Shown: piece after piece, positions 1 through 11,421 of the stretch
Position numbering within the stretch: position 1 is the first letter of the stretch
Layout: each line of letters begins with the position of its first letter
Assembly: GCA_947579665.1 (NCBI GenBank)
Contig: OX388350.1
Span: 86,881,152 to 86,945,151 of the forward strand
Direction of reading: 5' to 3'
Source of the DNA: Sympetrum striolatum
Taxonomy: Eukaryota > Arthropoda > Insecta > Odonata > Libellulidae
Length of the DNA stretch: 64,000 nucleotides
Notes under the pieces: model-generated
Databases searched by the model: none
Told to the model about the DNA's origin: nothing
Seen by the model: the letters and a program-made list of their open reading frames with translations, nothing else
Program-made: the position numbers and the translations under genes

Positions 1-944
1 TTTAAAATAATAACGTGGTAAGTTGTGGACCTCTCTCATATTATTTTTGAGTTTTGACGGAAATTACGGACGTCCTTATTTCTTATGTTTAATCGGTCTT
101 TGTTTTCTTTTAAGTTTTGAGCGGCGAGTGGTCAGGAGCGAATAAGTAGCATTTCAAAGCCTAAAAAGGTAAAGCGATTTCAGTTATCTGTAGACCTCAA
201 AAAATCTAAGATATTGTAGTAGAGTGGGTAATCCCTTAGTTCAATCGAAATCCAAACTACTGCCCGCGGGCCGCATCTGCTGTTTGATAGTTAATAAAGC
301 TGAAAAGTTTGGAGACCCCTACTTGAAACGCAGTATATTGTGGATATCATAAACACAAGTATAATAGTTTTTGAAATCATTTCTCAGTTTTTCAATCACA
401 AATGAATCAAGTCTATTCTACTGCACTATAATACTATGCTATTTTGTGTTGAAATATTCTTACTGCAACAGGTGTAAAAACGTTTCAAAAACTTATGTAA
501 CATTAATGGTCGGTATTTTAATGTATATTTTGCGTTGTTTATAACTTTAATCTTCATATAAATGGCTTTGTCTTTTCATCATATTGTTTATCAGTTTCAA
601 TATTATGAAATTGCATGATTTTATGCATTTTTAATTGTTTAAAGTGAAAAATTCTGTATTTTTTCGAAACAGTATAGAAATATCTAATGCTGCGTAAATA
701 ATGCACTTATCATATAATGAATTTCGTCTTACGAGCATAGCTCCACAGACTGATTTCGGTAAAGTTGTCGCTCTATTGTCATGGCTTTTATCGTTCCATC
801 CTAATATGGCGTTGTGTCTTGCACTTAATCATTCCCAAGATCTACGACTACTTTCCTGGGCATTAATTAACATACCACTACATTTTATACTAGTCACGAA
901 TTCTCACTAACAACCTCATGTTATAAGTATAGCCAAGATAAAAC
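1..944. other. AT-rich sequence, no gene seen
   Basis: No reading frame here resembles a protein I know and no RNA gene is visible. Around 255-325 a short GC-richer patch (CCCGCGGGCCGCAT followed by GTTTGGAGACCCCT) recalls the terminal part of some hAT-type transposons. No matching end or target duplication was found, so this remains a weak impression. Confidence 0.5.
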
Positions 945-1110
945 AATGAAACATACCTTCTGGTTCCATGATACACCATTTCTCCACCAGGTCCACGGTT
1001 CGAACCCAGACGGGTCAAAACGTTTCCATAAGAAATACACGTAGAGGTCAGTTTTCTGTAGCAGGATTCATTTCTTCTTCAAAATTAAATTAGAAATAAT
1101 GGTCCTAGAA
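945..1110 (+). repeat. Degraded single monomer of the six-box repeat
   Basis: A B-box-like GGTTCGAACCC lies at 997-1007. The following 60 bases (CAGACGG, a CCATAAGAAAT block, GTCAGTTTTC) align loosely with the monomer that follows the box at 13537-13547. It appears to be an old, isolated monomer of the family that fills the next kilobases. Similarity is partial, so the boundaries are approximate. Confidence 0.4.
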
Positions 1111-1403
1111 AGCCGAATCTAGCACTAAAAGAAGGAGAATAGAATAAAAATCCTTTTTTGGTCGTGGAATATGGTTTTCGATTCGAAATTGTGCACAATT
1201 AGATAAAGTACGTCAACATTTTATCGAAATTTTGAGGTCGTAAGCAACCCATCCCCCTGACGATCAAGGCGATTGTTGATTTCAAGCTCATGCGTAATTC
1301 CATAAGAAGACACGGAAAATGAATGCCCAGATACAATTAATGCTGTAAGATATCTATTATATATAATACCCTCTCCGGATTCATTCATATCTATCTATTG
1401 TAT

Positions 1404-2467
1404 ACGAGTAAAATGTAGCTTGCATACTGCAAGCAGATCGGCAATACTAATTTCATAACGGCATCATATCGGGACGGTCCTCAAAAGAAAAAATAAAGGA
1501 TTGAATTTTTTCTTAAAATTCGCTGACATTTCATCGTATGGCATCGAACCCGGGTCTTAACTGTCAACTTACTATGCAGCACAGTAGAAGATCACCATCT
1601 CTAACTATGTGTGAAAATTTAAGCAGAAATATTGGCTACAACTGCCTCAAAAGACGTTCTAATTTTCACGAATGTAAATGGCTCTCTGGACTCGAACGAA
1701 GGACGGTCTTGGAAATCTAAAAAATATTTCTGAAAGTTATTTATGATTTCTATTTATATGCCGAATTTCAAGTTTCTATATTATTGGCAAAGGTTTCAAA
1801 ATAATTCCTTAAAATCGGATCAACTTCTGATTACAGAGACACCTGGTGTCGAACCCAGGAAATATTGTATGCTGTGAATGCAAAGTTTGATTTGTAAGGA
1901 CAGGCTCTTCTATCATGCAAAGTTTGAAGTCGATAGCATGCCGGGAAGTACCTTAATTTTGTTTCCGTTATCTCCGTAAGAAATGCATTGAGGAATTTAA
2001 ATGTCCCTCTGGGATCGAACCAAGGACCATCAGCGAACATGTAAAATTTGATTATGAAATATATTCATGACATCTACCCACGTGCTGAGTTTCGAGTATC
2101 CATGTTATCGGGAAAGGATCCAAAAAAATCTTCAAAATCGCCGCAATGCATTTTAAACGGCCGATTTTTGCCCCGACCTAGCATCGAACCAAGGATAATA
2201 TTCGTAGATATATTTATGGTTTTCTTTAGATATCTTTGGCATCTAGCGATCCCTCGAATTTCAACTCTCTACTTTCCCGGGAAGTGCACCAAAAAAATTT
2301 CGAAAATCCCCGCCATGTATCCTTATGGAGAAAATCGCGACTTTGGGGCCTTCTGGAATCGAACCCATGACACTGAGGTTCAAAGTCGGCCAATACGTCG
2401 TAAAAATTTCAAGTCGGTGGCACTTGTAAAACATGGTTAGAATTTTGATCCCCAGTGAGTGTATATC
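1404..2467 (-). repeat. Six-box unit A1 (type I, complete)
   Basis: The unit runs on the minus strand. The head is ACGAGTAAAATGT plus the hairpin GCTTGCATACTGCAAGC (1421-1437). Reverse-complement B-box/T-arm motifs of the NTCGAACC kind start at 1540, 1688, 1845, 2011, 2180 and 2355. Their spacings are 148, 157, 166, 169 and 175 bp, the same progression as in the 50-64 kb array. The monomers between boxes share an AATGCATT block and a TTCCCG...ACTTGAAA...CGGCAT block, so they descend from one ancestral monomer. The 60-130 codon open frames crossing this unit follow the repeat and give GIEPRT-like peptides, which are not protein evidence. Confidence 0.85.
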
Positions 2468-2544
2468 TAGGTATATCCGGAGAAGCGTCTATTTATCTAT
2501 TATATATAGTAATAGATATAGACGTTTCTCCGGATATACCTATA
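2468..2544. repeat. Tail-to-tail palindrome between units A1 and A2
   Basis: Arms at about 2468-2490 and 2520-2542 are inverted copies of AGGTATATCCGGAGAAGC with one mismatch (GCG against ACG). They are separated by a TA-rich loop. The block is the tail sequence of two six-box units facing each other. Confidence 0.8.
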
Positions 2545-2985
2545 TATAGGGGATCGAAATTCTACCCATGTTCCCCAAGTACCACTGACTTGAAATATTT
2601 GTGACGTGGTGATCATAACGTGTACCCTCCAGAAAGAGGGCGACTTTGAACCTCAGTGTCATGGGTTCGATTCCAGAAGGCCCCAAAGTCATGATTTTCT
2701 CCATAAAGATACATGGCGGGGATTTTCGAAATTTTTTGAGGCACTTTCTGGCTAAGTACAGAGTTGAAATTCGAGGTATCGCTGGAGGCCGTGCGTGTCC
2801 GACAAAAACCATTAAGACATCATCGAAGATTATCCTTGGTTCGACGCTAGGTCTTGGCAAATATTCTCCCGTTTAATTTACATCGCGATTTTTAAGATTT
2901 ATTTAGAATCACTTCCCGATAAGATAGAAACTTGAAACTCGGCAAGTGGATAGAGACTGTAAATATATTTTATATACGTTGTAAT
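2545..2985 (+). repeat. Six-box unit A2, truncated after two boxes
   Basis: This is a plus-strand unit beginning at its tail. Box 6 is GGTTCGATTCC at 2664-2674, an exact match to the B-box consensus. Box 5 is GGTTCGACGCT at 2838-2848, 174 bp on. The following monomer is recognisable to about 2975 (ACTTGAAACTCGGCA, AAATATATTT) and then stops. Thirty to fifty bases later comes a Helitron-type 3' end. Boxes 4 to 1 and the head hairpin are absent. Confidence 0.75.
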
Positions 2986-2989
2986 AATC

Positions 2990-3032
2990 AATTGTGATTT
3001 CCCCGTTGAGAATCAACGAGCACTTCTGCTAG
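2990..3032 (+). mobile_element. Helitron-type 3' terminus, copy 1
   Basis: The hairpin CGTTGA-GAA-TCAACG (3004-3018) is followed by a short spacer and CTAG at 3029-3032. A hairpin 10-12 nt before CTRR is the canonical 3' signature of Helitron rolling-circle transposons. About 38 bp here is nearly identical to 5305-5342. No Rep/helicase frame is seen and the 5' TC end was not identified, so this is a non-autonomous element or a fragment. It cuts off unit A2. Confidence 0.6.
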
Positions 3033-3480
3033 CGTTAAATATAATCGTAAAATTACCTGAATATGTGGTTTTTCTTAGCTGATAGGAAAAGATGTCAGAG
3101 CACCTTTTTTTTATGGATATGGAGTGAATGATGTACATTTAAGGAAACTAAAGTATTACTTTGGATATTAATTTACCAGTAATTTCCAACCACAACTCAC
3201 TGAAGTTCTTCGCAGTGAGCTAAACAGAGCATCACTTTAAAGTGCAGAATAGTGGTAGAGATGTAATCAACGGTAATAAGGATGGGATCAGGCATTAAAT
3301 GTAGTAAATGTGTTTGGACGACATGTTTCTCCAAGTTCATAATCTGATATTTCGATGCTACATGTAAGTGCAGAAATGCGCGCTGAAATTTTTCGCTGAA
3401 TTTACTCCCGCGCAATATTCGCTCAGCGTTTCATCAAACGCAGAAACGCCATAACTAAACTTCCAATTGCTCGCAGGAGC
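3033..3480. other. Unique spacer, no gene seen
   Basis: AT-rich sequence between the Helitron end and the minisatellite. The open frame at 3197-3415 on the minus strand (72 codons) shows no recognisable domain. The last 60 bases become GC-richer (CGCAGAAACGCC, GCTCGCAGGAGCC) as they approach the minisatellite. Confidence 0.5.
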
Positions 3481-3775
3481 CGCGGGAAAATAGAGCGCGG
3501 GAAAAATAGAAGGCGGGAAAACTAGAGGCGGGAAAACCAGAGGCGGGAAAACTAGAAGACGGGAAAACTAGAAGGCGGGAAAACTAGAGGCGGGAAAACT
3601 AGAGGCGGGAAAACTAGAAGGCGGGAAAACTAGAGGCGGGAAAACTAGAGGCGGGAAAACTAGAAGGCGGGAAAACTAGAAGGCGGGAAAACTAGAGGCG
3701 GGAAAACTAGAAGGCGGGAAAACTAGAGCGCGGGAAAAATAGAGAGCGGGAAAAGTGAGCGCGGGAAAATTAGAG
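3481..3775. repeat. Minisatellite of about 19 GGCGGGAAAACTAGA copies
   Basis: Tandem repeats of 15-16 bp with core GGCGGGAAAA; I count about 19. Inner copies are almost identical and differ mainly by one A (AGAGG against AGAAGG). Outer copies are more divergent (GCGCGGGAAAAAT, GAGCGGGAAAAG), the usual pattern for an array growing by slippage or unequal exchange. The core read on the minus strand, TTTCCCGCC, is a classical E2F-type site. Whether any factor binds is unknown. Confidence 0.95.
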
Positions 3776-3779
3776 TTCC

Positions 3780-4401
3780 ATTCTACTGGATGTCCTTATG
3801 CATTCCTTTTGAAGATAACAGAAACAAATTTTAATTTCCCGGCATGATATCGACTTCAATCTTTGCATCAAATAAAATCAAGTCTTAATAAGTCTTTCGG
3901 TCTATTCACAGCTAACAATAAGTTCTGGGTGCAGGGGTCTCTAAAATTAATAATTGTTACGATGTTTAAGAATTTTTTTAACCTCTTTCTGATAATATAA
4001 AAACTTAAAACTTGTCATATAAATAAATATCATAGATACATTTCAAATACGTGTTTTAAGATTCCTTGATCGTCCTTGGTTCGATCTCAGAAAGCCATTT
4101 ACATTGCCCTATGCATTTCAGACGGGGATATTGGAGTCTTATTTCAGGACCTTCCCGGTATGATATGGACTTTGAACTTAGCATTTACGAAGATCAGGTC
4201 CTATCAAGTTATAATAGCCCATTTGCACCCGCTAATAAGTCCTGGGTTCGACACCAGGCGTCTACAAAATTAGAAATTGCTAAGATTTAAAAAAATATTT
4301 TAATCTCTTCCCAATGACATTGAAACTCAAAACGTGCAATGTGAATGAAGATTATAAATACATTTCATATTCTTGCAATATGCAAGCAACTTTCACTCGT
4401 A
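3780..4401 (+). repeat. Six-box unit A3, internally deleted and degraded
   Basis: Plus-strand monomers with boxes at 4078-4088 (GGTTCGATCTC) and 4245-4255 (GGTTCGACACC), 167 bp apart. An earlier box position near 3930 has lost its core. The head is recognisable but decayed: CTTGCAATATGCAAG at 4372-4386 and ACTCGTA near 4395-4401. Boxes 2 and 1 are missing between the last box and the head. Confidence 0.65.
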
Positions 4402-4409
4402 TATAGATA

Positions 4410-4990
4410 CCCAGATAGGATACTAATTCACAGGCTAAACCACAAACGTCAATGATATGAAATTTTTACAGCGTATTATATGTGAAAATTCAAGCAGACA
4501 TATTGGCTGCAACTGCCTAAAACGACGTTCTGCTTTTCACATATATTCCTTATGTGAGAAATATTAATGTGCTCTGGCATCGAGACCAGGAAGTCTATGG
4601 TTTTATTAAAATTGTTTCCTTAAACCGTGACTTAATATACATCTTCCAGGTAAGAGAGAACTTCCTATCGTTTCAATAAATGCACCAAAAAATATTAAAA
4701 ATTACCCCATGTATTTTTAATTGGAGATGTTTGCATCGTCCTCGCATCGAACCCAGTACATTTTCTGTAAAAGCAATTTATGGTTTCGATAGATAATGTC
4801 CATATCTGTGAGCTCCTTGAATTTTGATTCTCTACCTATCCGGGAGGTATTTTTTAGAAATTTCCGAACATCATTTAAATGGAAAAAATCGGGATATTGT
4901 AATCTTCTGGCATCGAACCCATGACACTGACGTTCAAAGTCACCTTTTTTCTGGGGGTTTCACGTTAGGGCCTATTAGAATATATTTCTG
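4410..4990 (-). repeat. Six-box unit A4, degraded (type II-like)
   Basis: This minus-strand unit has its box motifs at 4576 (GGCATCGAGACC), 4743 (CGCATCGAACC) and 4909 (GGCATCGAACC), spaced 167 and 166 bp. The phrase GTGCTCTGGCATCGA is shared with the type II units at 13.2-13.9 kb and 57.9-58.6 kb, so this looks like a remnant of that subtype. The terminal TTTCACGTTAGGGCC matches the tail monomer. Confidence 0.6.
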
Positions 4991-5302
4991 TTATTTGAGT
5001 TTAATTATCGTTTCCGAGAACCATTTTTCCCTTTCAGAAAATGTCTACGAGAAGGTGGTGCTGCTTATCCTAATGTGATCATCGAATATATTTTATAATC
5101 TTTAAATCATTTTTATCATCATCGAAGAAAGTGTTCATTTAAAGAATATGAGATTAAATCTTTAGGTGACATTGTAGACATAATTATAATTTTATTTGCT
5201 TTGTTAATTGGTTTGGAAAATATTATAGCCTGGAATCAGCCATCCACCTAAAATTATGAGGCAAGTGTTACGATCAAGACTGTACCAAGAGTAATTATTA
5301 AC

Positions 5303-5342
5303 TGGGATTTCCCCGTTGAGAATCAACGGGCACTTCTGCTAG
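5303..5342 (+). mobile_element. Helitron-type 3' terminus, copy 2
   Basis: A perfect 8-bp hairpin CCCGTTGA-GAA-TCAACGGG (5312-5330) is followed by CACTTCTG and CTAG at 5339-5342. The next base is T, as expected for Helitron insertion between A and T. The last 38 bp match copy 1 at 2995-3032 except for two or three bases; upstream sequence differs apart from a loosely shared TAATNATNAANTG. The 5' end is not identified. Confidence 0.65.
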
Positions 5343-8300
5343 TGGTATAATAAAATCCAAGGTTTCAAGAACCTACCTTACTTCCTTACGTAATTAGAAT
5401 TCGGATCACGTCACGTTCACATTCTCTAAATCTTATTAGTTTCCATCGTATTCTTAATGAGGTTTCTACGTCATTTACGATGACTATCATCACGAATGAT
5501 ACTTTTTGGATTCATGAAGCACAAACATTTTGCACGGTTATTACTGACACAATTTTCACTAGAAAAATATAGCCGTTAGTAATACATACTTCTAATGAAC
5601 ATGTATTTCACCTCGTTCCACTGGAAGTACAATTTTACATCGGAGAGAAAATGTGGAAGTCACCTTCAGAACTCTAGAACACGTTTCTCAGGGTGACTTG
5701 GGATGGTGGAAGTCACGTGATCAGATGACGAAGAGTACATTTTCGTTGTTCAGAAATTTCTATACCATAATTCTTTTAAGTAGCTCCTAAAATCCGCCGG
5801 AATGGAAGAAATCGTTCAGTATGTTAGAGCTTCAAAAGATGATTAATAGCTACCGGATTGAAAAATGTTGCTAGAAAGTGCGTGCAATAAGTATTTCCAT
5901 GAACACCAACGAAAATGTGGGTTCGATAAATTTTTACGTTCTTATTTGTGAATAAACGTGAAGAAGTAGTTTTTACGAGTTAAAAACTCAGTCTTACTAC
6001 CAGTGCCATTTTTAAAGGTGTGAAGAAGTTTGTTAGTGAGAACAGTGCTGCACAGTGATTATAGTTTAATAGTGTTTCCGAATCTTAACGAAAGTAAAAC
6101 ACCCGAGTAAAAGACGTCAAGAAGACACAAATCTTCCTTCAGCGGTCCAAAAATCTATCAATTAAGAGTGGCTAACACCACAGCACAAGATGGACGAACT
6201 TCATACTGGAAGTTAAGGTATGTGGGATAAAATGTACTCACGATTTTTAACTGACACTAGCATTACAAGAATATAAAGATAGTGCAACAAGGAGATAATC
6301 GTGTTGTATGTGTTGCTTTGCGGTTGCGGAAAAAATGAGTTCAGTGACTACACTTCACAAGTATTAATTGCAAAAAGTTTAAACCATCGGGTTTAGCATA
6401 AATGCCTAGTATAGTTTAACACTCTTTGAATCAACTTCGGAAGTATACTCCTCACGAAGACTGAATGATATTAATGGACGTTTCACTCGTTATTGAACTA
6501 TGAACTAGGTTTTCTATTTCCTTGTGATATATTTATGATAAATAATTTAAGGTTTGGATTCTTTATCATTTTCATTAGAAATAACATTCCGACGATACCA
6601 TATAATTTTCATTGACATGTCTCTTTGAATTTGGGGGAGTGACTTAAAAATGCTTAATCACATATCCTTGTGTTTTTCCAAATATTTATCATTTTAATGG
6701 ATTCGGATCATTATTTTATCTAAGAAATTCAAAACAAATGTACCTAATGTGCCATTTACTATAAGCTAACGGGTTGACGCTTGTCAATTATTTGGGCGTC
6801 CACGAAATATATTACTTGTAAGTGATCTCTTGTGAGAAATCCTTAATCTAATCGATTTAATAAACAATTGACTGATATATCGTAGCATCTAGAACTACTA
6901 GATATAAAATTGTAAGCAGTTTTGAAGCTTTAAATTTTGCAATTTTCACTATAAAAGAAAGGAATTCCTGGGTTTCAAAACAGCTTGAATAGGAATGACG
7001 AGGCCGAACCTTAAGTAACCGAAAGAATTCAGAGTTGAAAGAGTCCTCTCAAGCAAAGAATGTTCACCACGAGATAAGTAATGTATCAGAGCGTTATTAT
7101 GAGTGTATTTAAGAATACGATTGTACTGAATTCCAAAAGAGGATACAAACTATTACTCTTTCGAATGATTTCTCATGTAAGAGAAGACATTTTTGCTAGT
7201 TTCACAATATCACATTAATGTACACTCATTTAATATTGGAGAGAAATTATATCTTCCAAAAGCGAATGAAATATGAGTAATTATTGGTCTAAAATAAAAA
7301 TTACTCACAAATTCCACGAATTTTTAAGTTTTAAATACGAATGATTTCTTTCGATGTACTTTGTTCGCATCTCGAAACTCGCTTTCTCCCGTTACATTCT
7401 CGCCAACCTTAACATATTATAACACGATATTTGCTTATAAATTTCAATACATCTTATTATGTATCGGGTCGTTCTACATACAAATTAATGGTTAATTGAT
7501 TTCTTCAATAGACATTTTTCATTTCAGTCAAAATGTATCACACGGGTGACGTGAAATCTACGTAGTTTATATCCAAGGATTTTGAAAGTAAAATTCATTT
7601 TACAAATAATATAAATTTAAATTAAATTGTTTTGATCAAAAACAAAATTCATTTTGGTGGTGATTATAATTTATGGTAACAATTAACAATTGGGGAAAAA
7701 CGAGAGTAGACAGACGGTTGAATCATCGACAGTGCTGTAATCGGTTCAACGTTTATTCTAAAGGTTTAAAATTCAGTTGCTTCGAAGACGTCGACCAGTG
7801 AGGACTTGCTGCCGATCTTTTAGTCGAAAACACCGTTAGCTTTTGAATTGTAGAGGTTCAAAAGGTTCGAAACCATGCATATGCGTAAAAATTTCGAAGT
7901 TTAACTTAATTATTGTTTGATTAATTTCATTCGAGGAGGAAATAATTATTAAATTAGGTGGTGTTTCCGGATGCCAAGAATTTCGTGGACTTCGTCGGGG
8001 ATATCATATATTTGGTATGTATGGGCATATGGGCATAGCCATGCATATCATTCTTGAATAACGTTTAGATCTTCGTTTGCACTTAATAAGTGTTAGTGTA
8101 GAATTAGTGTTATCTTATTCTTTTTTTCGAGTTTAAATTTATAGGAAGTCAGTTTGGAGTTCTGAAATTTAAAATTCAATGGATGATTTAGATTGGGAAC
8201 GTTTATCCTCTCGGTGCAAGCCTAGATGAACATCGGAAATAATTAGTGGTCATATTACTGGATCATTTTAGCCGATACACTCCACGGTCGTTTAGTGGAA

Positions 8301-9272
8301 GAATCTGGGTAAGCATTTGAAATTTATTCCACGAGGAATGGTCGTTTCATGTATTTCATGCGACTTGGCTTTGGGTAACCATATTGAGAGTTATATGTTT
8401 CACAATAATTTATAAATTATAATAAAAGCAGAAGAGAGTGCGTTTATTAATATTTTTGACATCTATAATGGGATTATAAGCGGATATCCTCAACTAATAT
8501 TTTAGCACTGTGGTCTGTATTTGGATCATACATTTTTTGATCATTTATCATTCAAATGCTTTCTTTATCTAAACATCCCTGTCATATTAGATACGAACTT
8601 ACCTTGCATTTAATCCGTGAATAACAGGTACATACTAATTCTATCAGAATAGATATATTTTTTTCTTTTATCAAAGTTTTATTTAACTGGGGCGAATTTC
8701 GGAAATATTAATTGATAATGTTAATTGATTCTAATTACTGCAGGCAATAATTTCTAACATTCATGTTTCAATAATTTCTAACATGTTTTAAAACATAGGT
8801 TTTGAGAAATATTTAAGTTGAAGAATAGTATTGGTTTTTATCATCTTAATTTTTTCATTTACTATTAAATTCCAGCTTCGCATGAATATTTTGAATGCCT
8901 TTCAATCGAGAATCTAAATTTGAGTTAAATGAGCACTCTGTATTGTTTTATTAGATACATATCTCAGTTAAAATATCTTTGATTGTGAGATACTATAAAA
9001 TCATTGAATTGAATCCGGGTGCTTATTTCCCAAACATCTTCAATTTTGTTTCTGGCCTCTTCCAAGGATTACCAAGCCAAGTTTTTCGGTGCAATACAGT
9101 TTTGCTCTTTTTAAAATTAGATTCGTAGAATAATAAATAAACAAGTAAATCATTTGATAGTGAAAAGACAAATCTTTCATGGGACCTTGTAATTAAATGA
9201 GCGTGATGTTACTTGTGATGATTAGTTACATTATATTTCCTGGTATTCCCAGGAGAATCGTCATGTTAAGGA
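5343..9272. other. Unique AT-rich DNA, no gene seen
   Basis: About 3.9 kb without any open frame above 60 codons and without a recognisable repeat or RNA gene. A small inverted pair (AAGTCACC/GGTGACTT, about 5658-5698) and a short direct duplication (AATAATTTCTAACAT near 8745 and 8770) are visible. Neither amounts to a feature. Confidence 0.6.
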
Positions 9273-9795
9273 ACCACTTATCCATCATAGAAAAGCTGAA
9301 AAGGAGCGCGGTGATGCTGCGGAAAGATGTGTGGTCCATGGATAGAATATAGAAAACAATGTGTATAATTTCAATCTAAACGTTATAACTATTCCTATTT
9401 AAGTATGATTAGCAATGCTTACTTTTGGATAAACGTAGGGTAATTCGTTTTAAAACATTACGATATTACTTACTTTTATTTTCTTCAGAATCAAGATCGC
9501 AACGTTTCTCCATCACTGAAAAGAAAAGTCTATAGATACTGGAAAAAAGGGATTGGGTCCATGGATGGAACACAACAAAGATGTGTAAATATGGAATCTA
9601 ATGTTTTTGCTAATCGTATTCAAGAATGACAGACAGTCAATATTTTTGGATAAACATAGTTTTCTGTTTCTAAACTACTATTTTATTCACTGTTTTCTTA
9701 TTTCTTCCGTTTACAAATGCTAGCACCATTTCTTGATCATTGAAAAGATGAGTTGGAGCGCAGGCATGCTGAGGAAAGATGTTCTATTCTATCTC
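9273..9795. repeat. Diverged three-copy tandem repeat, period about 226 bp
   Basis: Three segments share the landmark CAT(C/A)A..GAAAAG at about 9285, 9513 and 9737 (offsets 228 and 224 bp). Further shared phrases follow: GGAAAGATGT, GTCCATGGAT, and TTTTGGATAAACATAG in the first two copies. The third copy is cut short where the X1 element begins. Each copy is preceded by a pyrimidine-rich stretch (two of them ending TTCCCAG and TTCTTCAG), so an origin as a repeated exon is conceivable. The frames contain stops, however. Confidence 0.6.
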
Positions 9796-9817
9796 CCTAT
9801 CGGTAATAATATTTATT

Positions 9818-9949
9818 ACTTTCTCCATATACGAAGTTTAGAGAAAGTATTGTTTTCATGAAAAAAATTGACTTCGAGATTTCAACGGAAATACACGTTT
9901 TGGGGCCCCTAGAACACGTTTTGACCATTTTCGGAATGATGTCTGTGTG

Positions 9950-9986
<37 letters not shown>

Positions 9987-10178
9987 ATGTGTGTGTGTGA
10001 TAGTGGGCGCTCTAACTTGAAAACTATTAGTCGTATCAATACCAAACTTTATATATAGTACTGTGGTGTGTGTTGTCAAAGTTGATTAGTTTTTGGAGTA
10101 AATCGGTCGACCGGAAGTGGAGTTTTATTCATTAAAGCTCATTTCCGGTTTTCAAAATATCTCCATAAATATGATATA
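9818..10178 (-). mobile_element. Element X1, right part (split by Tigger)
   Basis: This is the reverse-oriented end of the X family, which is complete at 48088-49130. It starts with the terminal inverted repeat ACTTTCTCCATATA, then CGAAGTTTAGAGAAAGT, a GT/CA microsatellite (about 9948-9999) and GTGGGCGCTCT at 10003. It breaks at TA 10177-10178 where the Tigger element begins and resumes at 12699. The 60-80 codon open frames over the CA tract are low-complexity artefacts. Confidence 0.85.
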
Positions 10179-10605
10179 CAGTAGAACCCCGGTAATCCGG
10201 ACACTCGCTAATCCGGAACCCTCGGTAATCCGGACGGTCCATTGGGAGTTATGCAAACCCGCAACTTCTTCTTGTGAACATATAAAAACGCATATCAGTA
10301 ACAAGAAACGAGAGGTGGACAGACTATTTGAAAAATTTCTCCATTGGCTGCAATGATGTGATGGAGAGCGAAGTATTTCGTTTATTGTGATAACACATCT
10401 AAGTTGTGATAATTTTCTGAGACAGCATCTTTCCATTAGAGAAATGCTTAATATGTGAGAGACTAAACAGTTTCGAAAGACAATACATTTTCAGTAGCAG
10501 CAGGGTATCACTTCTCAAAAAATCACGTTCATTAAAAAGCTATGAGAGAAGAGGCGTATAAAACAATCCTTCCCTTTGATAGACATCCAATGAGGATGAC
10601 CATGC

Positions 10606-11421
10606 ATGGGCTATAGAGATCGAGGGCAAAAAAACACTTGGGTCACACGAGAACTATTTTTGGATTGGTTTAAAACGGAATTCGTTCCAGCAGTTCGACA
10701 GCATATGAAATCCGTCGATTCACCACAACGTGCTTTATTGTTGCTTGATAATTGTCCTTGCCATTCTTTTGCAGAAGAATTGTACACTGATGACGGTGAA
10801 ATTTCCGCAATTTTTGTACCCCCTGTAACGACTGCGCTGATCCAACCCATGTATCAGAATGTTATTCAAAGCATTAAGTTAGGATATCGCAAGTTGCTTC
10901 TTACAAATATTCTCAATGATCCTGAGCAGAATGAAAATTTGGAAACTGTACTGAAAAAGGTAAATTTAAAAGATGTCGTGTTCAATCTAGCTAACTGTTG
11001 GGCATCTGTGTCTAAATTATTGATCAGCAAGTCGTGGAAAAATTTACTCCCAATTTATATTGGTTCGGAAGTTTTAGAAAATGTGCAAACAGAAGAAATT
11101 CAGCTTGCGCCACTCATTAATCAGTTACAAAATTCGAACCCAATATCTAACCCTTAAGCTCTCCGGTGGGCTGCTGAGGCTGACGACAGTTTGGCTCGAA
11201 ACGAAGCTTTAACAGATGACGATATTATCAGAACAGTAGCGGCAGACGATGATAATGTCGACCACCACCACCATCCTGTAGATTCCCTCAATATGTCTCA
11301 TTCTGAGGCTCTGGCGGCACTCAAAACATCATTAAAGTGGGCCGTGGAGCAAAATTTTGAAGCACATGAAATTATGCTCTTTAGACGTTTTAGAAACCGC
11401 ACACTTGTTTTAAAAATCTGA
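10606..11421 (+). pseudogene. Tigger-type DDE transposase fragment, inactivated
   Basis: The frame encodes the C-terminal half of a Tigger/Jerky-family DDE_1 transposase. Visible parts are WVTRELFLDWF (residues 12-22), the second catalytic Asp in LLLLDNCPCH (Asp48), and the PPVTTALIQPM...VIQSIK block (72-91). In that block families normally have QPMDQ; here residue 83 is Tyr (TAT at 10852-10854), so the third catalytic Asp is lost. The N-terminal DNA-binding domains and first catalytic Asp are absent. An in-frame TAA at 11155-11157 interrupts the gene, and the same frame continues (EALTDDDIIRTV) until element X2 enters at 11418. The ATG at 10606 follows an in-frame stop and is not a native start. 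The native tail lies beyond X2 at 12468-12513. Non-functional. Confidence 0.85.

Noticed and set aside
255..325. hAT transposon remnant (CCCGCGGGCCGCAT ... GTTTGGAGACCCCT)
   Set aside because: Only a resemblance at one side; no inverted partner and no 8-bp duplication.
9797..10058. Open frames with His/Thr or Val/Cys runs over CA/GT tracts (also 12215-12523 and 48896-49151)
   Set aside because: They are low-complexity readings of microsatellite inside element X.
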